A DNA stretch of 64,000 nt from Corynebacterium falsenii (GCF_020099275.1 NZ_CP083646.1:62001-126000), one strand, 5' to 3'. Counted from the stretch's first letter, positions 16,699 through 30,844 are shown. The notes: generated from the letters alone by a model not told the origin. Numbers and translations: made by a program.

Positions 16699-17719
16699 CC
16701 CGGCACTCACTCTCCCAGCCCTCGCTCACGTCGGCTGCGCCCAGTGCTTCCACTGCGCTATCCACCCGCTGCACCAGCAGATCCGCCACCTCGCCGACCC
16801 CGGCCACCACGTCGGCCGGCAGGCCCTCGCGGTCGAGAGCCTCGCGCGCGTCGCGCACCGCGTCCCGCACTTGCGCGGCGAGCCGGTGCACCGCACCGTC
16901 CACCCCGCCCGCGGGGTCGTCAGCGAGCATCTCGGTGACCATGGTGACGCGCCCCATGGCGGCGTCGCCCTGAAAACCCGCGATGTCGTCAGTGGCCTGG
17001 TAGGCGAAGCCCAACAGTTCGGCGGCGGGGACCATCTGATGTGGATCGCGACCTGCGGCCACGGCGCCGAGCATCAGCGGGGCGCGGAACGTGTACGCCG
17101 TGGTCTTCCATGCATTCGCCGTGCGCACGGCCGCCACGCTGGTGCGGACCTGCGGGATGCGATGGGTGATGTCGCGCAGCTCGCCCTCGATGGATTCGGT
17201 GATCGCCTCCACCACGATGCGCGTGGCCGGGATCGCCATGTGCTGCGGAACCTGCGGCGAGGTCACCAGATCCATCGCGCCGGCCAGGGCAATATCGCCC
17301 GCGAGCAACGCCAGCGAGTGGCCCATGTGTGCACTGCTCGTGGCCTCGCGCAAACTCGCGTGGAAAGACCACTCGCCGCGGCGGAGATCATCTTGATCCA
17401 CGAGGTCATTGTGCAGCAGAAACCCCCCGTGCAGCAGGTCAACGGCAGCACCGAACGCCACCGCAGCCTCAGTGGCCTCAGTGGCCCCAGTGGCCTCGGC
17501 GGTCTCGCTCGTCACCGTGCCCGCGCTGGCGTGCACCAGAGAACTGCGCACGTGCTTACCGGCGAGGGTGATGCGCGAAAGTTCATCGTAGGCGAAGGCC
17601 AAAACGTCGTTGCCCTCCGCCGGGTCCGGGCGACGGTCGGCAAGGTAGCGGCGCACCAGCTCCAGCGACGCGCGCTGCGGATCGCGGTTCTGATCACGGC
17701 TCACATCGTTTCCGGTCAT
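16688..17719 (-). CDS. crtE: Geranylgeranyl diphosphate synthase
   Basis: A 343-residue polyprenyl synthetase. The first Asp-rich region reads HNDLVDQDDLRRG, with Asn where the first Asp is usual; the second is YQATDDIAGFQGD. It makes GGPP for CrtB. A low-complexity SETAEATGATEATEAA stretch near residue 75 comes from short DNA repeats. ATG 17719 overlaps the previous stop as TGATG, so I prefer it over the GTG at 17731. Position before crtB supports the GGPP role. Confidence 0.9.
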   Translation of the reverse strand: MTGNDVSRDQNRDPQRASLELVRRYLADRRPDPAEGNDVLAFAYDELSRITLAGKHVRSSLVHASAGTVTSETAEATGATEATEAAVAFGAAVDLLHGGFLLHNDLVDQDDLRRGEWSFHASLREATSSAHMGHSLALLAGDIALAGAMDLVTSPQVPQHMAIPATRIVVEAITESIEGELRDITHRIPQVRTSVAAVRTANAWKTTAYTFRAPLMLGAVAAGRDPHQMVPAAELLGFAYQATDDIAGFQGDAAMGRVTMVTEMLADDPAGGVDGAVHRLAAQVRDAVRDAREALDREGLPADVVAGVGEVADLLVQRVDSAVEALGAADVSEGWESECRDDE

Positions 17720-18555
17720 CACCGCACCCACCGATCCAGCGCTGCGGGCAGCGCCCCGCGCCTGCTCAGGCGGTCCTGCGGCAACTCGCGCGCCCAGTTC
17801 ACACGGATGGTGTGGAAACCGCGGCGGAACCGATGCGCCACCTGGCCCGCGCCCTGCACCGCCCGCGGATCCATCGGCAGCACAAGATCACGCTGCAGCC
17901 ACACCGTCTCATCGGGACGCACGGCAAACGACAGATGCATGTCCTCGTGCACGAGCGTGTCGGAGAAGTCAACCGATTCGCGCACCTCGTTCCACCACGC
18001 GCGGCTGATGGAATAGTTCGTGCCGAAAAAGGGCTGGTGCCCCAGCGCCCACCCGGCCGTGAGGCGGTAAGAACCCAGGTAGGCAGCCGTGAGCGCACGA
18101 CCGTGCCAGCCGGGGATCTCAAACTCCCCTCCCCCGGTCACGCCCACGACCCTGCGGCCGGGGTTGCGCAACGCTCGGGTCCAGGTGGCCCGTAGGCGCG
18201 CCATGAAATCCCGGGGCATCGTGATATCCGCATCTGTGCGGAGCATGATGTCGCCCGTGGCGGCGTCGAACCCAGACTGCGTGGCCCAGGTGATGCCGCG
18301 GCGCGGCTCATCAACGACCCGCGCGCCGAATTCGCGCGCGACGGCGGCCGAATCATCGGTAGAGCCGTTGTCGACCACGATGATCTCATGCCGCGGGTCG
18401 GTCTGCGCGGCGATGGTGGTGAGGCAGCGCCGCAAAAGTGGTGCATCGTTGAGGCAGGGAATGACCACGCTCAACGTCGGTGGTGGTGTCACGGTGGTGT
18501 CTATTCGTTCTCGTCGCAGCCCGGTGGTGAGTGCGGGTTGCTCGGCATATCTCAT
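17719..18555 (-). CDS. Family 2 glycosyltransferase, first gene of the carotenoid operon
   Basis: A 278-residue GT-A protein. TLSVVIPCLNDAPLLRRCL, IIVVDNGSTDDS and LRTDADITMP (DxD-like) identify the GT2 fold. There are no obvious membrane segments beyond the short hydrophobic core strands. It is translationally coupled to crtE (TGATG) and probably decorates the carotenoid with a sugar, as decaprenoxanthin glucosides are known; this CrtX-like role is inferred from context only. The start ATG lies 10 bases after a -10-like TAGTAT. Confidence 0.78.
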   Translation of the reverse strand: MRYAEQPALTTGLRRERIDTTVTPPPTLSVVIPCLNDAPLLRRCLTTIAAQTDPRHEIIVVDNGSTDDSAAVAREFGARVVDEPRRGITWATQSGFDAATGDIMLRTDADITMPRDFMARLRATWTRALRNPGRRVVGVTGGGEFEIPGWHGRALTAAYLGSYRLTAGWALGHQPFFGTNYSISRAWWNEVRESVDFSDTLVHEDMHLSFAVRPDETVWLQRDLVLPMDPRAVQGAGQVAHRFRRGFHTIRVNWARELPQDRLSRRGALPAALDRWVR

Positions 18556-18565
18556 CTAAAACTAG

Positions 18566-18571
18566 ATACTA
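18566..18571 (-). promoter_or_regulatory. Probable -10 element of the carotenoid operon
   Basis: TAGTAT on the minus strand, 10 bases before the ATG at 18555, implying a leader of only a few bases. No good -35 is visible 16-18 bases upstream. The overlapping A/T-rich palindromic tract CTAAAACTAG may take part in regulation. Confidence 0.4.
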
Positions 18572-18650
18572 CCTACCCCCTTTTCTTCACCTCGACGCCA
18601 CCCCACGCATCCCCCGCCCAAAGTCTTGTGATGGGCCCCATCAACGCGCG

Positions 18651-18695
18651 AAACCCCGCCTGCTCCTCGCCGGGGCGGCGGGGGCGGACGGGGTT
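18651..18695 (-). terminator. Probable terminator after rpoC
   Basis: AACCCCG (18695-18689) pairs with CGGGGTTT (18658-18651) on the minus strand around a C/G-rich inner region, followed by TTT. It lies ~45 bases after the rpoC stop and before the crt promoter. Confidence 0.5.
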
Positions 18696-18739
18696 ATCGG
18701 TCTAGCGCGCGGGGTGCGCTGGCTGGGACTTAGAAGTTC

Positions 18740-22708
<3,969 letters not shown>

Positions 22709-22786
22709 GTGAACTTCCTTTCCCCTCCTGTGGAGGGCCTTGAAAAGTGAACGAAGGTCAGATGTTTCTTAAGGTCTGTGGAGTTC

Positions 22787-25700
22787 CTAGCTGACGTCGA
22801 GGTCAGCGTCTGGACGCTCATCGCGGGACAGGTTAATGCCCAGGGCTGCGTTGGCGTTCTCCAGCTCATCGTCATCGTCGGAGGACAGCTCCATCGGAGT
22901 GCCGTCTGCCGCCAGAACCTCAACGTTGAGGCAGAGGGACTGCAGCTCCTTGAGCAACACCTTGAAGGACTCGGGGATTCCCGGATCCGGAATGTTGTCG
23001 CCCTTAACGATTGCCTCGTAGACCTTCACGCGGCCAACCACGTCGTCGGACTTGATGGTGAGCAGCTCCTGCAGGGTGTAGGCAGCACCGTATGCCTGCA
23101 TTGCCCACACCTCCATCTCACCGAAGCGCTGGCCACCGAACTGGGCCTTACCACCGAGCGGCTGCTGGGTGATCATGGAGTACGGGCCGGTGGAACGAGC
23201 GTGAATCTTCTCGTCGACCAGGTGGTGAAGCTTCAGCATGTACATGTAGCCAACGGACACCGGGTACGGGAAGGGCTCGCCGGAGCGGCCGTCCATGAGC
23301 TGCGCCTTGCCGAAGTCATCCACGAGACGGATGCCGTCGCGGTTCGGGCGGGAGGAGCGCAGCAGACCGGAGAGCTCGGAGTTGGACGCACCGTCGAACA
23401 CCGGGGTGGCGGTCAGAGAGTCAGCGGGCACATCGTAGAGGTCCTCAGGCAGGGTCTCCAGCATCTTCTGGATCTTCGGATCCTCAGAGTTTGTGTCAAC
23501 CTTCCAACCGGCCTTGGCCAACCAGCCGAGGTGCACTTCCAGCACCTGGCCGATGTTCATACGGCGCGGCACACCGTGGGTGTTGAGGATGATGTCGATC
23601 GGGGTGCCATCCGGGAGGAACGGCATGTCTTCCTGCGGCAGGATCTTGCCGACAACACCCTTGTTGCCGTGGCGGCCAGCGAGCTTGTCGCCGTCCTGGA
23701 TCTTGCGCTTCTGAGCCACGTAGACGCGCACCATCTCGTTGACACCCGCAGCCAGATCGTCATCGTCCTCGCGGGAGAATACGCGAACACCGATGACCTT
23801 GCCGGTCTCACCGTGCGGCACTTTCATGGAGGTATCGCGAACCTCGCGAGCCTTCTCGCCGAAGATGGCGCGCAGCAGGCGCTCTTCCGGAGTCAGCTCG
23901 GTCTCACCCTTCGGGGTGACCTTACCGACGAGGATGTCACCATCGCGCACATCGGCGCCGATGCGCACGATACCGCGCTCGTCAAGGTCAGCGAGAACGT
24001 CATCGCCCACGTTGGGGATGTCGCGGGTGATTTCCTCGGGGCCCAGCTTGGTGTCGCGGGCATCGATCTCGTATTCCTCGATGTGGATGGAGGTCAGAAC
24101 GTCCTCTTCAACCATGCGCTGGTTGAGGATGATGGCGTCCTCGTAGTTGTGGCCTTCCCACGGCATGAACGCAACGAGCAGGTTCTTGCCCAAAGCCATC
24201 TCGCCCTGGTCGGTACCTGGGCCGTCAGCCAGCACCTGGCCAGCCTCCACGCGCTCGCCTTCATCGACCAGCGGCTTCTGGTTGTAGCTGGTGCCCTGGT
24301 TGGTGCGCTCGAACTTGCGCAGCATGAAGGTGTCGCGCACACCATCGTCATCCATGACGGTGATGTAGTCAGCGGAGACGTACTCCACCACGCCAGCCTT
24401 CGGAGCGATGATCATGTCGCCGGCATCGTACGCAGCGCGCAGCTCCATACCGGTGCCCACGAAGGGAGCCTCGGAACGCAGCAGCGGCACAGCCTGACGC
24501 TGCATGTTCGCACCCATGAGGGCACGGTTAGCGTCATCGTGCTCGAGGAACGGAATCATGGCGGTAGCCACGGAAACCATCTGTCGTGGCGACACGTCCA
24601 TGAAGTCCACCTGATCAAACGGCACGACCTCCACGTCGCCGCCGCGCAGGCGCACCTCGATTCGATCCTCGGTGAATCGGTGGTTCTCGTCGAACGGGGT
24701 GTTCGCCTGTGCAATGACGTGGCGATCTTCCTCGTCGGCAGTGAAGTAATGCACTTCGTCAGTGATCTGGCCGTCCACGACGCGGCGGTACGGAGTCTCG
24801 ATGAAGCCGAAGGGGTTCACGCGAGCGTAGGACGACAGAGAGCCGATCAGACCAATGTTCGGACCCTCAGGAGTCTCAATCGGGCACATGCGACCGTAGT
24901 GAGACGGGTGAACGTCGCGCACCTCAAGGCCCGCGCGCTCGCGAGACAGACCACCGGGGCCCAGAGCGGACAGACGACGCTTGTGGGTCAAGCCCGACAG
25001 AGAGTTGTTCTGGTCCAGGAACTGGGACAGCTGGGAGGTGCCGAAGAACTCGCGGATGGCAGCGGAAACCGGGCGCACGTTGATCAGGGAGGTCGGAGTG
25101 ATGGACTCCGCATCCTGGGTGGTCATGCGCTCGCGGACAACGCGCTCCATGCGGGACAGGCCCACGCGGACCTGATTCTGGATCAGCTCACCCACGGTGC
25201 GCAGACGGCGGTTACCGAAGTGGTCGATGTCATCCGTAGCGATCGGGATCTCGACGCCAGCGGGAGAGGTCATGGTGCGCTCACCAGCGTGCAGGCGAAC
25301 CAGGTACTCGATGGTGGTGAGGATGTCTTCCTCGGTGAGGGTCATGGTGCCCTCGTTGTCGCCACCCAGGCCAAGCTTGCGGTTGACCTTGTAGCGACCC
25401 ACCTTGGCCAGGTCGTAGCGCTTCGGCTTGAAGAACGAGTTCTCCAGCAGAGCCTGAGCGGAATCGCGCGTCGGCGACTCGCCCGGACGCTGCTTGCGGT
25501 AGATCTCCAGCAGAGCCTCGTCGGTGTTAGCAACACCGTCCTTCTCCAGGGTGGACATCATGATCTCGGAGAAACCGAAACGATCGGTGATCTCCTGCGT
25601 GGTCAGGCCGAGGGCCTTCAGCAGCACGGTCACGGGCTGGCGACGCTTGCGGTCGATGCGCACGCCAACGGTGTCGCGCTTATCGACGTCGAACTCCAAC

Positions 25701-26299
25701 CAAGCACCGCGGGAAGGGATCACCTTCACGGAGTGCAGCGGACGCTCGGTGGAAGCATCCATGGACTCGTCGAAGTACACGCCGGGGGAACGCACGAGCT
25801 GCGACACGACGACGCGCTCGGTGCCGTTGATAATGAAGGTGCCCTTGTCCGTCATCATCGGGAAGTCGCCGATGAACACGGTCTGGGACTTGATTTCACC
25901 AGACATTGCGTTGGTGAATTCCGCGGTCACGTACAGCGGTGCCGCGTAGTTAATGTCCTTATCCTTCGCCTCGTCGATGGTGGACTTCACTTCATCGAAA
26001 CGGGGCTCGGACAGGGTCAGGGACATGTTCTCGGAGTAGTCCTCGATGGGAGAGAGCTCCTCGAGAATGTCTTCCAGTCCGCTGGTGACGCGGACGCCCT
26101 CCCCTGCCTCGGCCTGAGCGCGGGCACGCCAATCGGCGCTGCCGACGAGCCAGGCGAAGGACTCTCGTTGGAGGTCAAGAAGGCCAGGAACCTCGATCGG
26201 AGAATCGATCTTCGCGAACGAGTAACGCTGCGAAGCTCCGGGGATTCCAGCCACTGAGCTTGTCTGGCGGGAGACTGCCAAGATGGGTCCTTCCAGCAC
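22787..26299 (-). CDS. rpoB: DNA-directed RNA polymerase subunit beta
   Basis: A subunit of about 1170 residues starting [13 protein letters not shown] at GTG 26299, matching the corynebacterial start; the extension to 26341 is not conserved. The rifampicin-binding region reads [31 protein letters not shown], with the usual Asp, His and Ser residues, so it appears of the rifampicin-susceptible type. The 3' end has the conserved [21 protein letters not shown] region. Confidence 0.98.
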   Translation of the reverse strand: MLEGPILAVSRQTSSVAGIPGASQRYSFAKIDSPIEVPGLLDLQRESFAWLVGSADWRARAQAEAGEGVRVTSGLEDILEELSPIEDYSENMSLTLSEPRFDEVKSTIDEAKDKDINYAAPLYVTAEFTNAMSGEIKSQTVFIGDFPMMTDKGTFIINGTERVVVSQLVRSPGVYFDESMDASTERPLHSVKVIPSRGAWLEFDVDKRDTVGVRIDRKRRQPVTVLLKALGLTTQEITDRFGFSEIMMSTLEKDGVANTDEALLEIYRKQRPGESPTRDSAQALLENSFFKPKRYDLAKVGRYKVNRKLGLGGDNEGTMTLTEEDILTTIEYLVRLHAGERTMTSPAGVEIPIATDDIDHFGNRRLRTVGELIQNQVRVGLSRMERVVRERMTTQDAESITPTSLINVRPVSAAIREFFGTSQLSQFLDQNNSLSGLTHKRRLSALGPGGLSRERAGLEVRDVHPSHYGRMCPIETPEGPNIGLIGSLSSYARVNPFGFIETPYRRVVDGQITDEVHYFTADEEDRHVIAQANTPFDENHRFTEDRIEVRLRGGDVEVVPFDQVDFMDVSPRQMVSVATAMIPFLEHDDANRALMGANMQRQAVPLLRSEAPFVGTGMELRAAYDAGDMIIAPKAGVVEYVSADYITVMDDDGVRDTFMLRKFERTNQGTSYNQKPLVDEGERVEAGQVLADGPGTDQGEMALGKNLLVAFMPWEGHNYEDAIILNQRMVEEDVLTSIHIEEYEIDARDTKLGPEEITRDIPNVGDDVLADLDERGIVRIGADVRDGDILVGKVTPKGETELTPEERLLRAIFGEKAREVRDTSMKVPHGETGKVIGVRVFSREDDDDLAAGVNEMVRVYVAQKRKIQDGDKLAGRHGNKGVVGKILPQEDMPFLPDGTPIDIILNTHGVPRRMNIGQVLEVHLGWLAKAGWKVDTNSEDPKIQKMLETLPEDLYDVPADSLTATPVFDGASNSELSGLLRSSRPNRDGIRLVDDFGKAQLMDGRSGEPFPYPVSVGYMYMLKLHHLVDEKIHARSTGPYSMITQQPLGGKAQFGGQRFGEMEVWAMQAYGAAYTLQELLTIKSDDVVGRVKVYEAIVKGDNIPDPGIPESFKVLLKELQSLCLNVEVLAADGTPMELSSDDDDELENANAALGINLSRDERPDADLDVS

Positions 26300-26632
26300 A
26301 CCTGTCACGCCGCGCCACGTGGTGGAGCTGCAGCGCAACATGACGGTGCGAGTGTACGGTCTTGTGATGGTCGTTAAAGATGGATTATGGGTCCGAGAAA
26401 CTGTCTCAAGGAATGACTAAACGACCTTGTCAAATCGCATTTTTAGCGAATTTGCCAAAGCCTCTTGAAGTGTTGCATTGTGATCGGTGTCGCCACCAGC
26501 TATAAAGTTGTTGGCAGCCACGGCCACTATCACATCGCTCGCTTGTCACAGTCCTCGTGCACCTTAATCCAGCGCAACGAGCTATCTTATAGCATGTGGC
26601 GCGCCTTGTCTACCCCTAACTTGACATTGCGT
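26300..26632. other. rpoB upstream region
   Basis: A 333-bp stretch without a gene between rpoB and the DUF3068 gene. On the minus strand it has a consensus -35 TTGACA (26434-26429), but the -10 partner is not clear; CATAAT at 26389-26384 is a second element. rpoBC is therefore likely transcribed from here. No clear terminator for the upstream gene is visible. Confidence 0.5.
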
Positions 26633-27745
26633 TTACGCGCGCCCATCGCCCGCGCCACCACGCTCGGAATCGTGCGCGTCCTTTGTGTCCTGCGTCTCGT
26701 GCTCTTCGCCGGTGCCGTCAGTGCCACCAATGACGTCTGTGCCATCGGTGCCGTCAGGGTCGTCGGCACCGTTTGCCCGCTTCTTCCGCGGCCACAGGAC
26801 AACGAACAGCGAGATTGCAGCAATGATAACACCAGCAACCATGAGCACCACGCTCACCTTCGTGGTCTCCCGCTGACCACTCGTATCCATCGCCTGCGTC
26901 AGCATCGCCTCCTGGATGCCCTGGCGGGTCTTTCCATGGAAACGCAACAGCGGCTGTAGCTCCTTACCATCCCGGTCGCGGTATACATCGTCGATCTTCT
27001 CTTCAACACCCACCATGAGCCCCGTCCTAGGCTCCACAAGGATCTCACGCCATCCGCTGTGGAAGAGGTAACCCTCCACAAGCGTGCCATCCTGATCCAC
27101 GGCGGTCTTATTGCGGAAACCGTTGTAGAGCTTCGCCACGTTCGTTGGTTCGATCTCCTGCCGGAAGACGTAGAGCTCCACGTCTTGGCCTTGGGAGTTC
27201 ACACGATTGACAGTCCCTTTAAACTCCGCCGGGACGGTCCGGCGCAGGGTGGCGTCGAAATAGGGATAGGTCTTCTGCTCAGTCCACTGCGGGAACTTGG
27301 CCCACAACCCGTCAATGGGAACCTCCGCAGGTGGGGCGGCGGGAGTGTCCTGCACCTTCGCATCGCCCTCTGCATCACCCGTGAGGCGGTCAATCGTGAA
27401 GCTCCACACCTCGGCGCTAAGCAACGACTGCAGATCGTCCTTGACGTCCGTGCGAGCGGTGGACACGCCCATCCGTGCCGACGCGGTCTCCTCCGTGGCC
27501 GGCTGACCGAGGGAAATGTTGAACTGGCGATTGACCGGGGCCGTGATGGTCTCCTCCTTGCCATTGGGGCGGAAGGCGGGGCCAATCGTGGCGGCCGGAT
27601 CAGTGAGCGTGAGCGTGGTCGCCGCGAGGTTCAGAGGAATCGGCTTGTCCTTGGAAACGACCTTCGGAAGCAACAGTCCCGTTGTGAACATGGCAACCCC
27701 AGCCAACAGGGTGAAGACCGCGATGATGCGGGACTTACTTTTCAT
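26633..27745 (-). CDS. DUF3068 family (PorA-family annotated) membrane-anchored protein
   Basis: A 370-residue protein with an N-terminal membrane segment (~8-28), a large exported domain with an internal duplication-like beta layout, a second membrane segment (~300-322) followed by WPRKKR, and an acidic low-complexity tail rich in GTDGTD. This two-anchor layout is typical of actinobacterial DUF3068 proteins, whose function is unknown; some databases call them PorA-like without evidence of pore activity. In C. glutamicum a gene of unknown function also lies between rplL and rpoB. Confidence 0.7.
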   Translation of the reverse strand: MKSKSRIIAVFTLLAGVAMFTTGLLLPKVVSKDKPIPLNLAATTLTLTDPAATIGPAFRPNGKEETITAPVNRQFNISLGQPATEETASARMGVSTARTDVKDDLQSLLSAEVWSFTIDRLTGDAEGDAKVQDTPAAPPAEVPIDGLWAKFPQWTEQKTYPYFDATLRRTVPAEFKGTVNRVNSQGQDVELYVFRQEIEPTNVAKLYNGFRNKTAVDQDGTLVEGYLFHSGWREILVEPRTGLMVGVEEKIDDVYRDRDGKELQPLLRFHGKTRQGIQEAMLTQAMDTSGQRETTKVSVVLMVAGVIIAAISLFVVLWPRKKRANGADDPDGTDGTDVIGGTDGTGEEHETQDTKDAHDSERGGAGDGRA

Positions 27746-28385
27746 GTGTTTCTTCCTCGGAGGTCTCGTGACGACAGGGGCAGCGGGGCCTTGTGGGCAA
27801 GACTAACCTACTCCACGGTGATCTGCTGAAAGTTCTTGCTCACCAAAACGCACACCAGCAGTGGCTGGGCCTGGGCCTTACGTAATACTGAGGTTATTCA
27901 ATGACATTAGTTGGCGATATTCGTGGTTGACGCAGATCAGCGGGGCCTAACTTTCCTAGCAGGCCCTCATCCTCGGGAAGAAGGTGTTGCCGAGACCATA
28001 GTTGTCGTCATTTCCTAGTTCGATGACCTTTTCCTCATAGTTGACCACAGCCTGTCGCGGGATCTTTCTTGGAGCGCCGCGAAGGCAACAAAGGCGTCCA
28101 AAAAGAACCTCCGACGAGGTGCAACATCACGTTCCACTAAGGAACACAGGAAAACCAAACTTGTCGACAGCAAAGCCTATGAGAGCCTAGTTGAGGATGG
28201 ACAGCACTACTGACTGCACCCTCCCGATACTCGCCCGCAGACGAGTGTTGATGACTGCCCGAGGCGGCACGATCGACCCCCACGACGATGATGCTATGGG
28301 GCAGTACAAGTACTAATACGGAAAGCGATCCCTTTTCTGCGGCGATGTAGCGCGAATGATTCGAAGCAATCACCCACCCGACCAT
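27746..28385. other. Unusually long gap between the DUF3068 gene and rplL
   Basis: A 640-bp stretch. Open frames here (such as minus 28137-28385) show no recognisable domain, no good ribosome binding site and compositional features unlike neighbouring genes. A minus-strand frame around 27970-28110 gives a plausible fragment (NYEEKVIELGNDDNYGLGN) that could be the remnant of a decayed gene. I would not annotate a gene. Confidence 0.4.
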
Positions 28386-28414
28386 GGAAAAATCCCCCGC
28401 CGTGAAGCGGGGGA
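28386..28414 (-). terminator. Intrinsic terminator of the rplJ-rplL operon
   Basis: On the minus strand TCCCCCGC, a 6-base loop, GCGGGGGA, then TTTTT. It is a textbook hairpin with T run, 22 bases after the rplL stop. Confidence 0.9.
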
Positions 28415-28436
28415 TAAAGCAAATTCGATGAAGAAT

Positions 28437-28823
28437 TTACTTGAGGGAGACCTTGGCGCCAGCCTCTTCCAGCTTGGTCTTGGCAGCCTCGGCGTCGTCC
28501 TTGGAAGCGCCCTCGAGCAGAGCCTTAGGAGCGGACTCAACCAGCTCCTTGGCCTCCTTCAGGCCCAGGCCGGAGACGATCTCGCGGACAACCTTGATCA
28601 CGCCGATCTTCTTAGCGCCGGCATCCTCGAGCACGACGTCGAACTCGTCCTTCTCCTCCTCAGCGGGAGCAGCAGCGCCGGGAGCGCCAGCAGCAACAGC
28701 TGCAACCGGAGCGGCAGCGGTCACGTCGAATACCTCCTCGAACTCCTTCACGAACTCGGACAGTTCGATGAGGGTCATTTCCTTGAAAGCCTCGATGAGC
28801 TCGTCTTTGCTGAGCTTAGCCAT
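28437..28823 (-). CDS. rplL: 50S ribosomal protein L7/L12
   Basis: A 128-residue acidic protein starting [23 protein letters not shown], with an Ala/Gly-rich hinge at ~38-55 and the C-terminal domain ([36 protein letters not shown]). It forms the stalk that recruits translation GTPases. It is cotranscribed with rplJ, 138 bp upstream. Confidence 0.98.
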   Translation of the reverse strand: MAKLSKDELIEAFKEMTLIELSEFVKEFEEVFDVTAAAPVAAVAAGAPGAAAPAEEEKDEFDVVLEDAGAKKIGVIKVVREIVSGLGLKEAKELVESAPKALLEGASKDDAEAAKTKLEEAGAKVSLK

Positions 28824-28961
28824 GATGGCATCCTTTCGTTTGTGGTGTTGAAAAGTCTGTAGTTGTGGTAGCTACTGCGGCGCGAACCGCTTCGAGTAAC
28901 TACACCGGCCGAGACGCGGTGTGCGATCCCGGCCAAGGATCCCGGAGGATCCCGTGGGGCC

Positions 28962-29477
28962 TTACTGGTCCTTCTTCTCCTGCAGAGCGGCAGCCAGGCG
29001 TGCAACCTGGGAAGCCGGTGCGTTGAACAGGCCAGCGGCCTTTGCCAAGGAACCCTGCATGGCGCCAGCCAGCTTGGCCAGCGTGGTTTCGCGGTTATCC
29101 AGCTCGGCGATTGCCTCAACCTGAGCTGCATCGAGCGCGGCACCGTCCATGTAGCCACCCTTGATCACGAAGTTCTTGTGATCCTTGCCGAAGTCCTTCA
29201 TGGCCTTCGCTGCATCCACGGCTTCGCCGGAGATGAAAGCAATAGCGGTAGGACCGACCAGCAGGGATTCATCAAGAGCAACGCCGGCTTCTTGAGCAGC
29301 CAGCTTGATCATGGTGTTCTTGGCGACGGAGTAGGTGACATCCGCACCCAGTGCACGACGCAGCTCAGTGGTCTCAGCCACGGACAGGCCACGGTACTCG
29401 GTCAGCAGCGTTGCGTCTGCCTTCTCGAAACGCTCCTTGAGCTCTGCCAGTGCAGCGGTGTTCTTCGGGTTAGCCAT
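28962..29477 (-). CDS. rplJ: 50S ribosomal protein L10
   Basis: A 171-residue protein starting [20 protein letters not shown] at ATG 29477, with a GGAGG-type ribosome binding site (GAAGGAGGCGAG) just upstream. The longer frame to 29558 is in the leader. Motifs [20 protein letters not shown] and [12 protein letters not shown] are typical. L10 carries the L7/L12 dimers and usually represses its own operon. Confidence 0.97.
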   Translation of the reverse strand: MANPKNTAALAELKERFEKADATLLTEYRGLSVAETTELRRALGADVTYSVAKNTMIKLAAQEAGVALDESLLVGPTAIAFISGEAVDAAKAMKDFGKDHKNFVIKGGYMDGAALDAAQVEAIAELDNRETTLAKLAGAMQGSLAKAAGLFNAPASQVARLAAALQEKKDQ

Positions 29478-29790
29478 ACTCTCGCCTCCTTCCTGATATT
29501 CACGGTGTACGTCTGTACGTGCACCGACGATCATGGTGTGAAGGGCAACACTCTCCAACGACTAAGCGCCCCGTACCCGCAGGGGCACAGGGCGCATCCA
29601 GTCGGATTCAACCACTCGGCGGCTCGGTTATCGAACTCAGTGGGAATCGTCGTGAACGTCTCAGTGTTACCTGCGTGGGCCGTCATCGTAAGCGATGAAC
29701 CTTCAACCATCCCCCAGCGGCCGGGCTCGCGTGAAGAGAGATCTTGTGCGAGACGGTGCCGGAGTATGATGACCGACGGTCTTCGGTGAA
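29478..29790 (-). promoter_or_regulatory. Leader of rplJ-rplL, probable L10 autoregulatory RNA
   Basis: A leader of ~300 bases with strong secondary structure. On the minus strand GCGCCCTGTGCCCC...GGGGCGC pairs at 29595-29560, and a conserved-looking single-stranded GTTGGAGAGTG element follows near 29550. Position and layout fit the L10 leader to which the L10-L12 complex binds. A TTGACA box occurs at the far end (29816-29811). The exact RNA fold was not computed. The wider stretch to 29914 holds no gene. Confidence 0.5.
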
Positions 29791-29914
29791 AACTTGACGT
29801 TGTCAAACTTCCTCGAAGGACTTTACACCCTGGCGGCGTCGAGGCCAAAATCCTTCCGCCATCCTTCCACCGAAAACACCAGTGCAGTGAGTCGCCGTTC
29901 ACTACGCTGTACCC

Positions 29915-30844
29915 ATGGATGCCTTCATTCCCAAGTTCCTCGGATCGATCTTCACGGACAACCCCCTCCCCGACGGCGTAAACAAGTGGGACGAGCCACT
30001 CAACGGGCGCGTTCCAGTGGTACTCATCCACGGCACGTGGCTCAATGCGTACAACACGTGGGATTACCTCGCCCCAGAGCTCATCAAGGCCGGGCACGCG
30101 GTATTCGCGTTCAATTACGGCAAGGACCCGAACTGCTTCGTGGGCAAGGCCAGCGGCGTGTATGCCTGCGGTTACCTGCGCCGCTCGCACCGCGAGGTCG
30201 CCCAGTTCATCGACGAGGTCATCGAGCGCACCGGCGCCGACCAGGTAGATCTGGTGGGACACTCGCAGGGCGCCGCCCAGGCGCGGTTATTCCTCAGTGA
30301 CTCTGGCGGGTCGAATGCGGATGATCCGACCAAGAACCGGGTGCGCAAGCTCATTGGCATTGGCCCGGCATCACACGGCACCACGCTGAGCGGCATCTCC
30401 ACGATCGCGGGCAAGCTCGATCCCTCCAACAAGGTTCATGGTCTGCTAGAGAAAATCCTCGGCGGCGCCGCGATCGACCAGCGCTTGGGCTCTGAATTCG
30501 GCGAATACCTGAACCAGAACGGCGATACCGTTCCTGGCGTGGATTACACGCTGATCACCACGGCCTTCGACGGCATCGCAACGCCCTGGCAGGATCAGGT
30601 CTTCGAGGCTGGCGAGGGCGCGACCGTGAATAACGTGCACCTGCAAGATGGTGGCAGCCGTCTCGACTTCTCCAGCCACCTATCCATGCTGTACTCCCCG
30701 CGCGTGGTGGACATCGTGCTGGAGGCTCTGGATCCGCAGGATCGCACGTTCCGGCGCCCGCGGATTCTGCCGATGCTGGGTGAGTTCAACCTGCCCAAGC
30801 TGCCGCTTTCTCGACTTTCTCGTTCTTCTCGTCGACGCCGCTAG
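29915..30844 (+). CDS. Lipase / alpha-beta hydrolase
   Basis: A 309-residue protein with VPVVLIHGTWLNAYNTWDYL (oxyanion region, ~34) and VDLVGHSQGAAQARLF (nucleophile elbow GHSQG, ~110), resembling actinobacterial class 2-type triacylglycerol lipases. A likely catalytic His lies in LDFSSHLSML (~250). No signal peptide is evident at this start. ATG 29915 is preceded six bases upstream by TACGCT, so the mRNA may be leaderless; no ribosome binding site is present. The tail is Arg/Ser rich. It stands alone between ribosomal operons. Confidence 0.8.
   Translation: MDAFIPKFLGSIFTDNPLPDGVNKWDEPLNGRVPVVLIHGTWLNAYNTWDYLAPELIKAGHAVFAFNYGKDPNCFVGKASGVYACGYLRRSHREVAQFIDEVIERTGADQVDLVGHSQGAAQARLFLSDSGGSNADDPTKNRVRKLIGIGPASHGTTLSGISTIAGKLDPSNKVHGLLEKILGGAAIDQRLGSEFGEYLNQNGDTVPGVDYTLITTAFDGIATPWQDQVFEAGEGATVNNVHLQDGGSRLDFSSHLSMLYSPRVVDIVLEALDPQDRTFRRPRILPMLGEFNLPKLPLSRLSRSSRRRR

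Noticed and set aside
25000..25100. Rifampicin-resistance change in rpoB
   Set aside because: The rifampicin-binding region reads as the normal susceptible sequence.
22778..26257. Long plus-strand open frame opposite rpoB
   Set aside because: Same antisense artefact; no domain and no ribosome binding site.
28137..28385. 82-codon minus-strand frame upstream of the rplL terminator
   Set aside because: No ribosome binding site, no domain, poor codon pattern; it lies downstream of a strong terminator.
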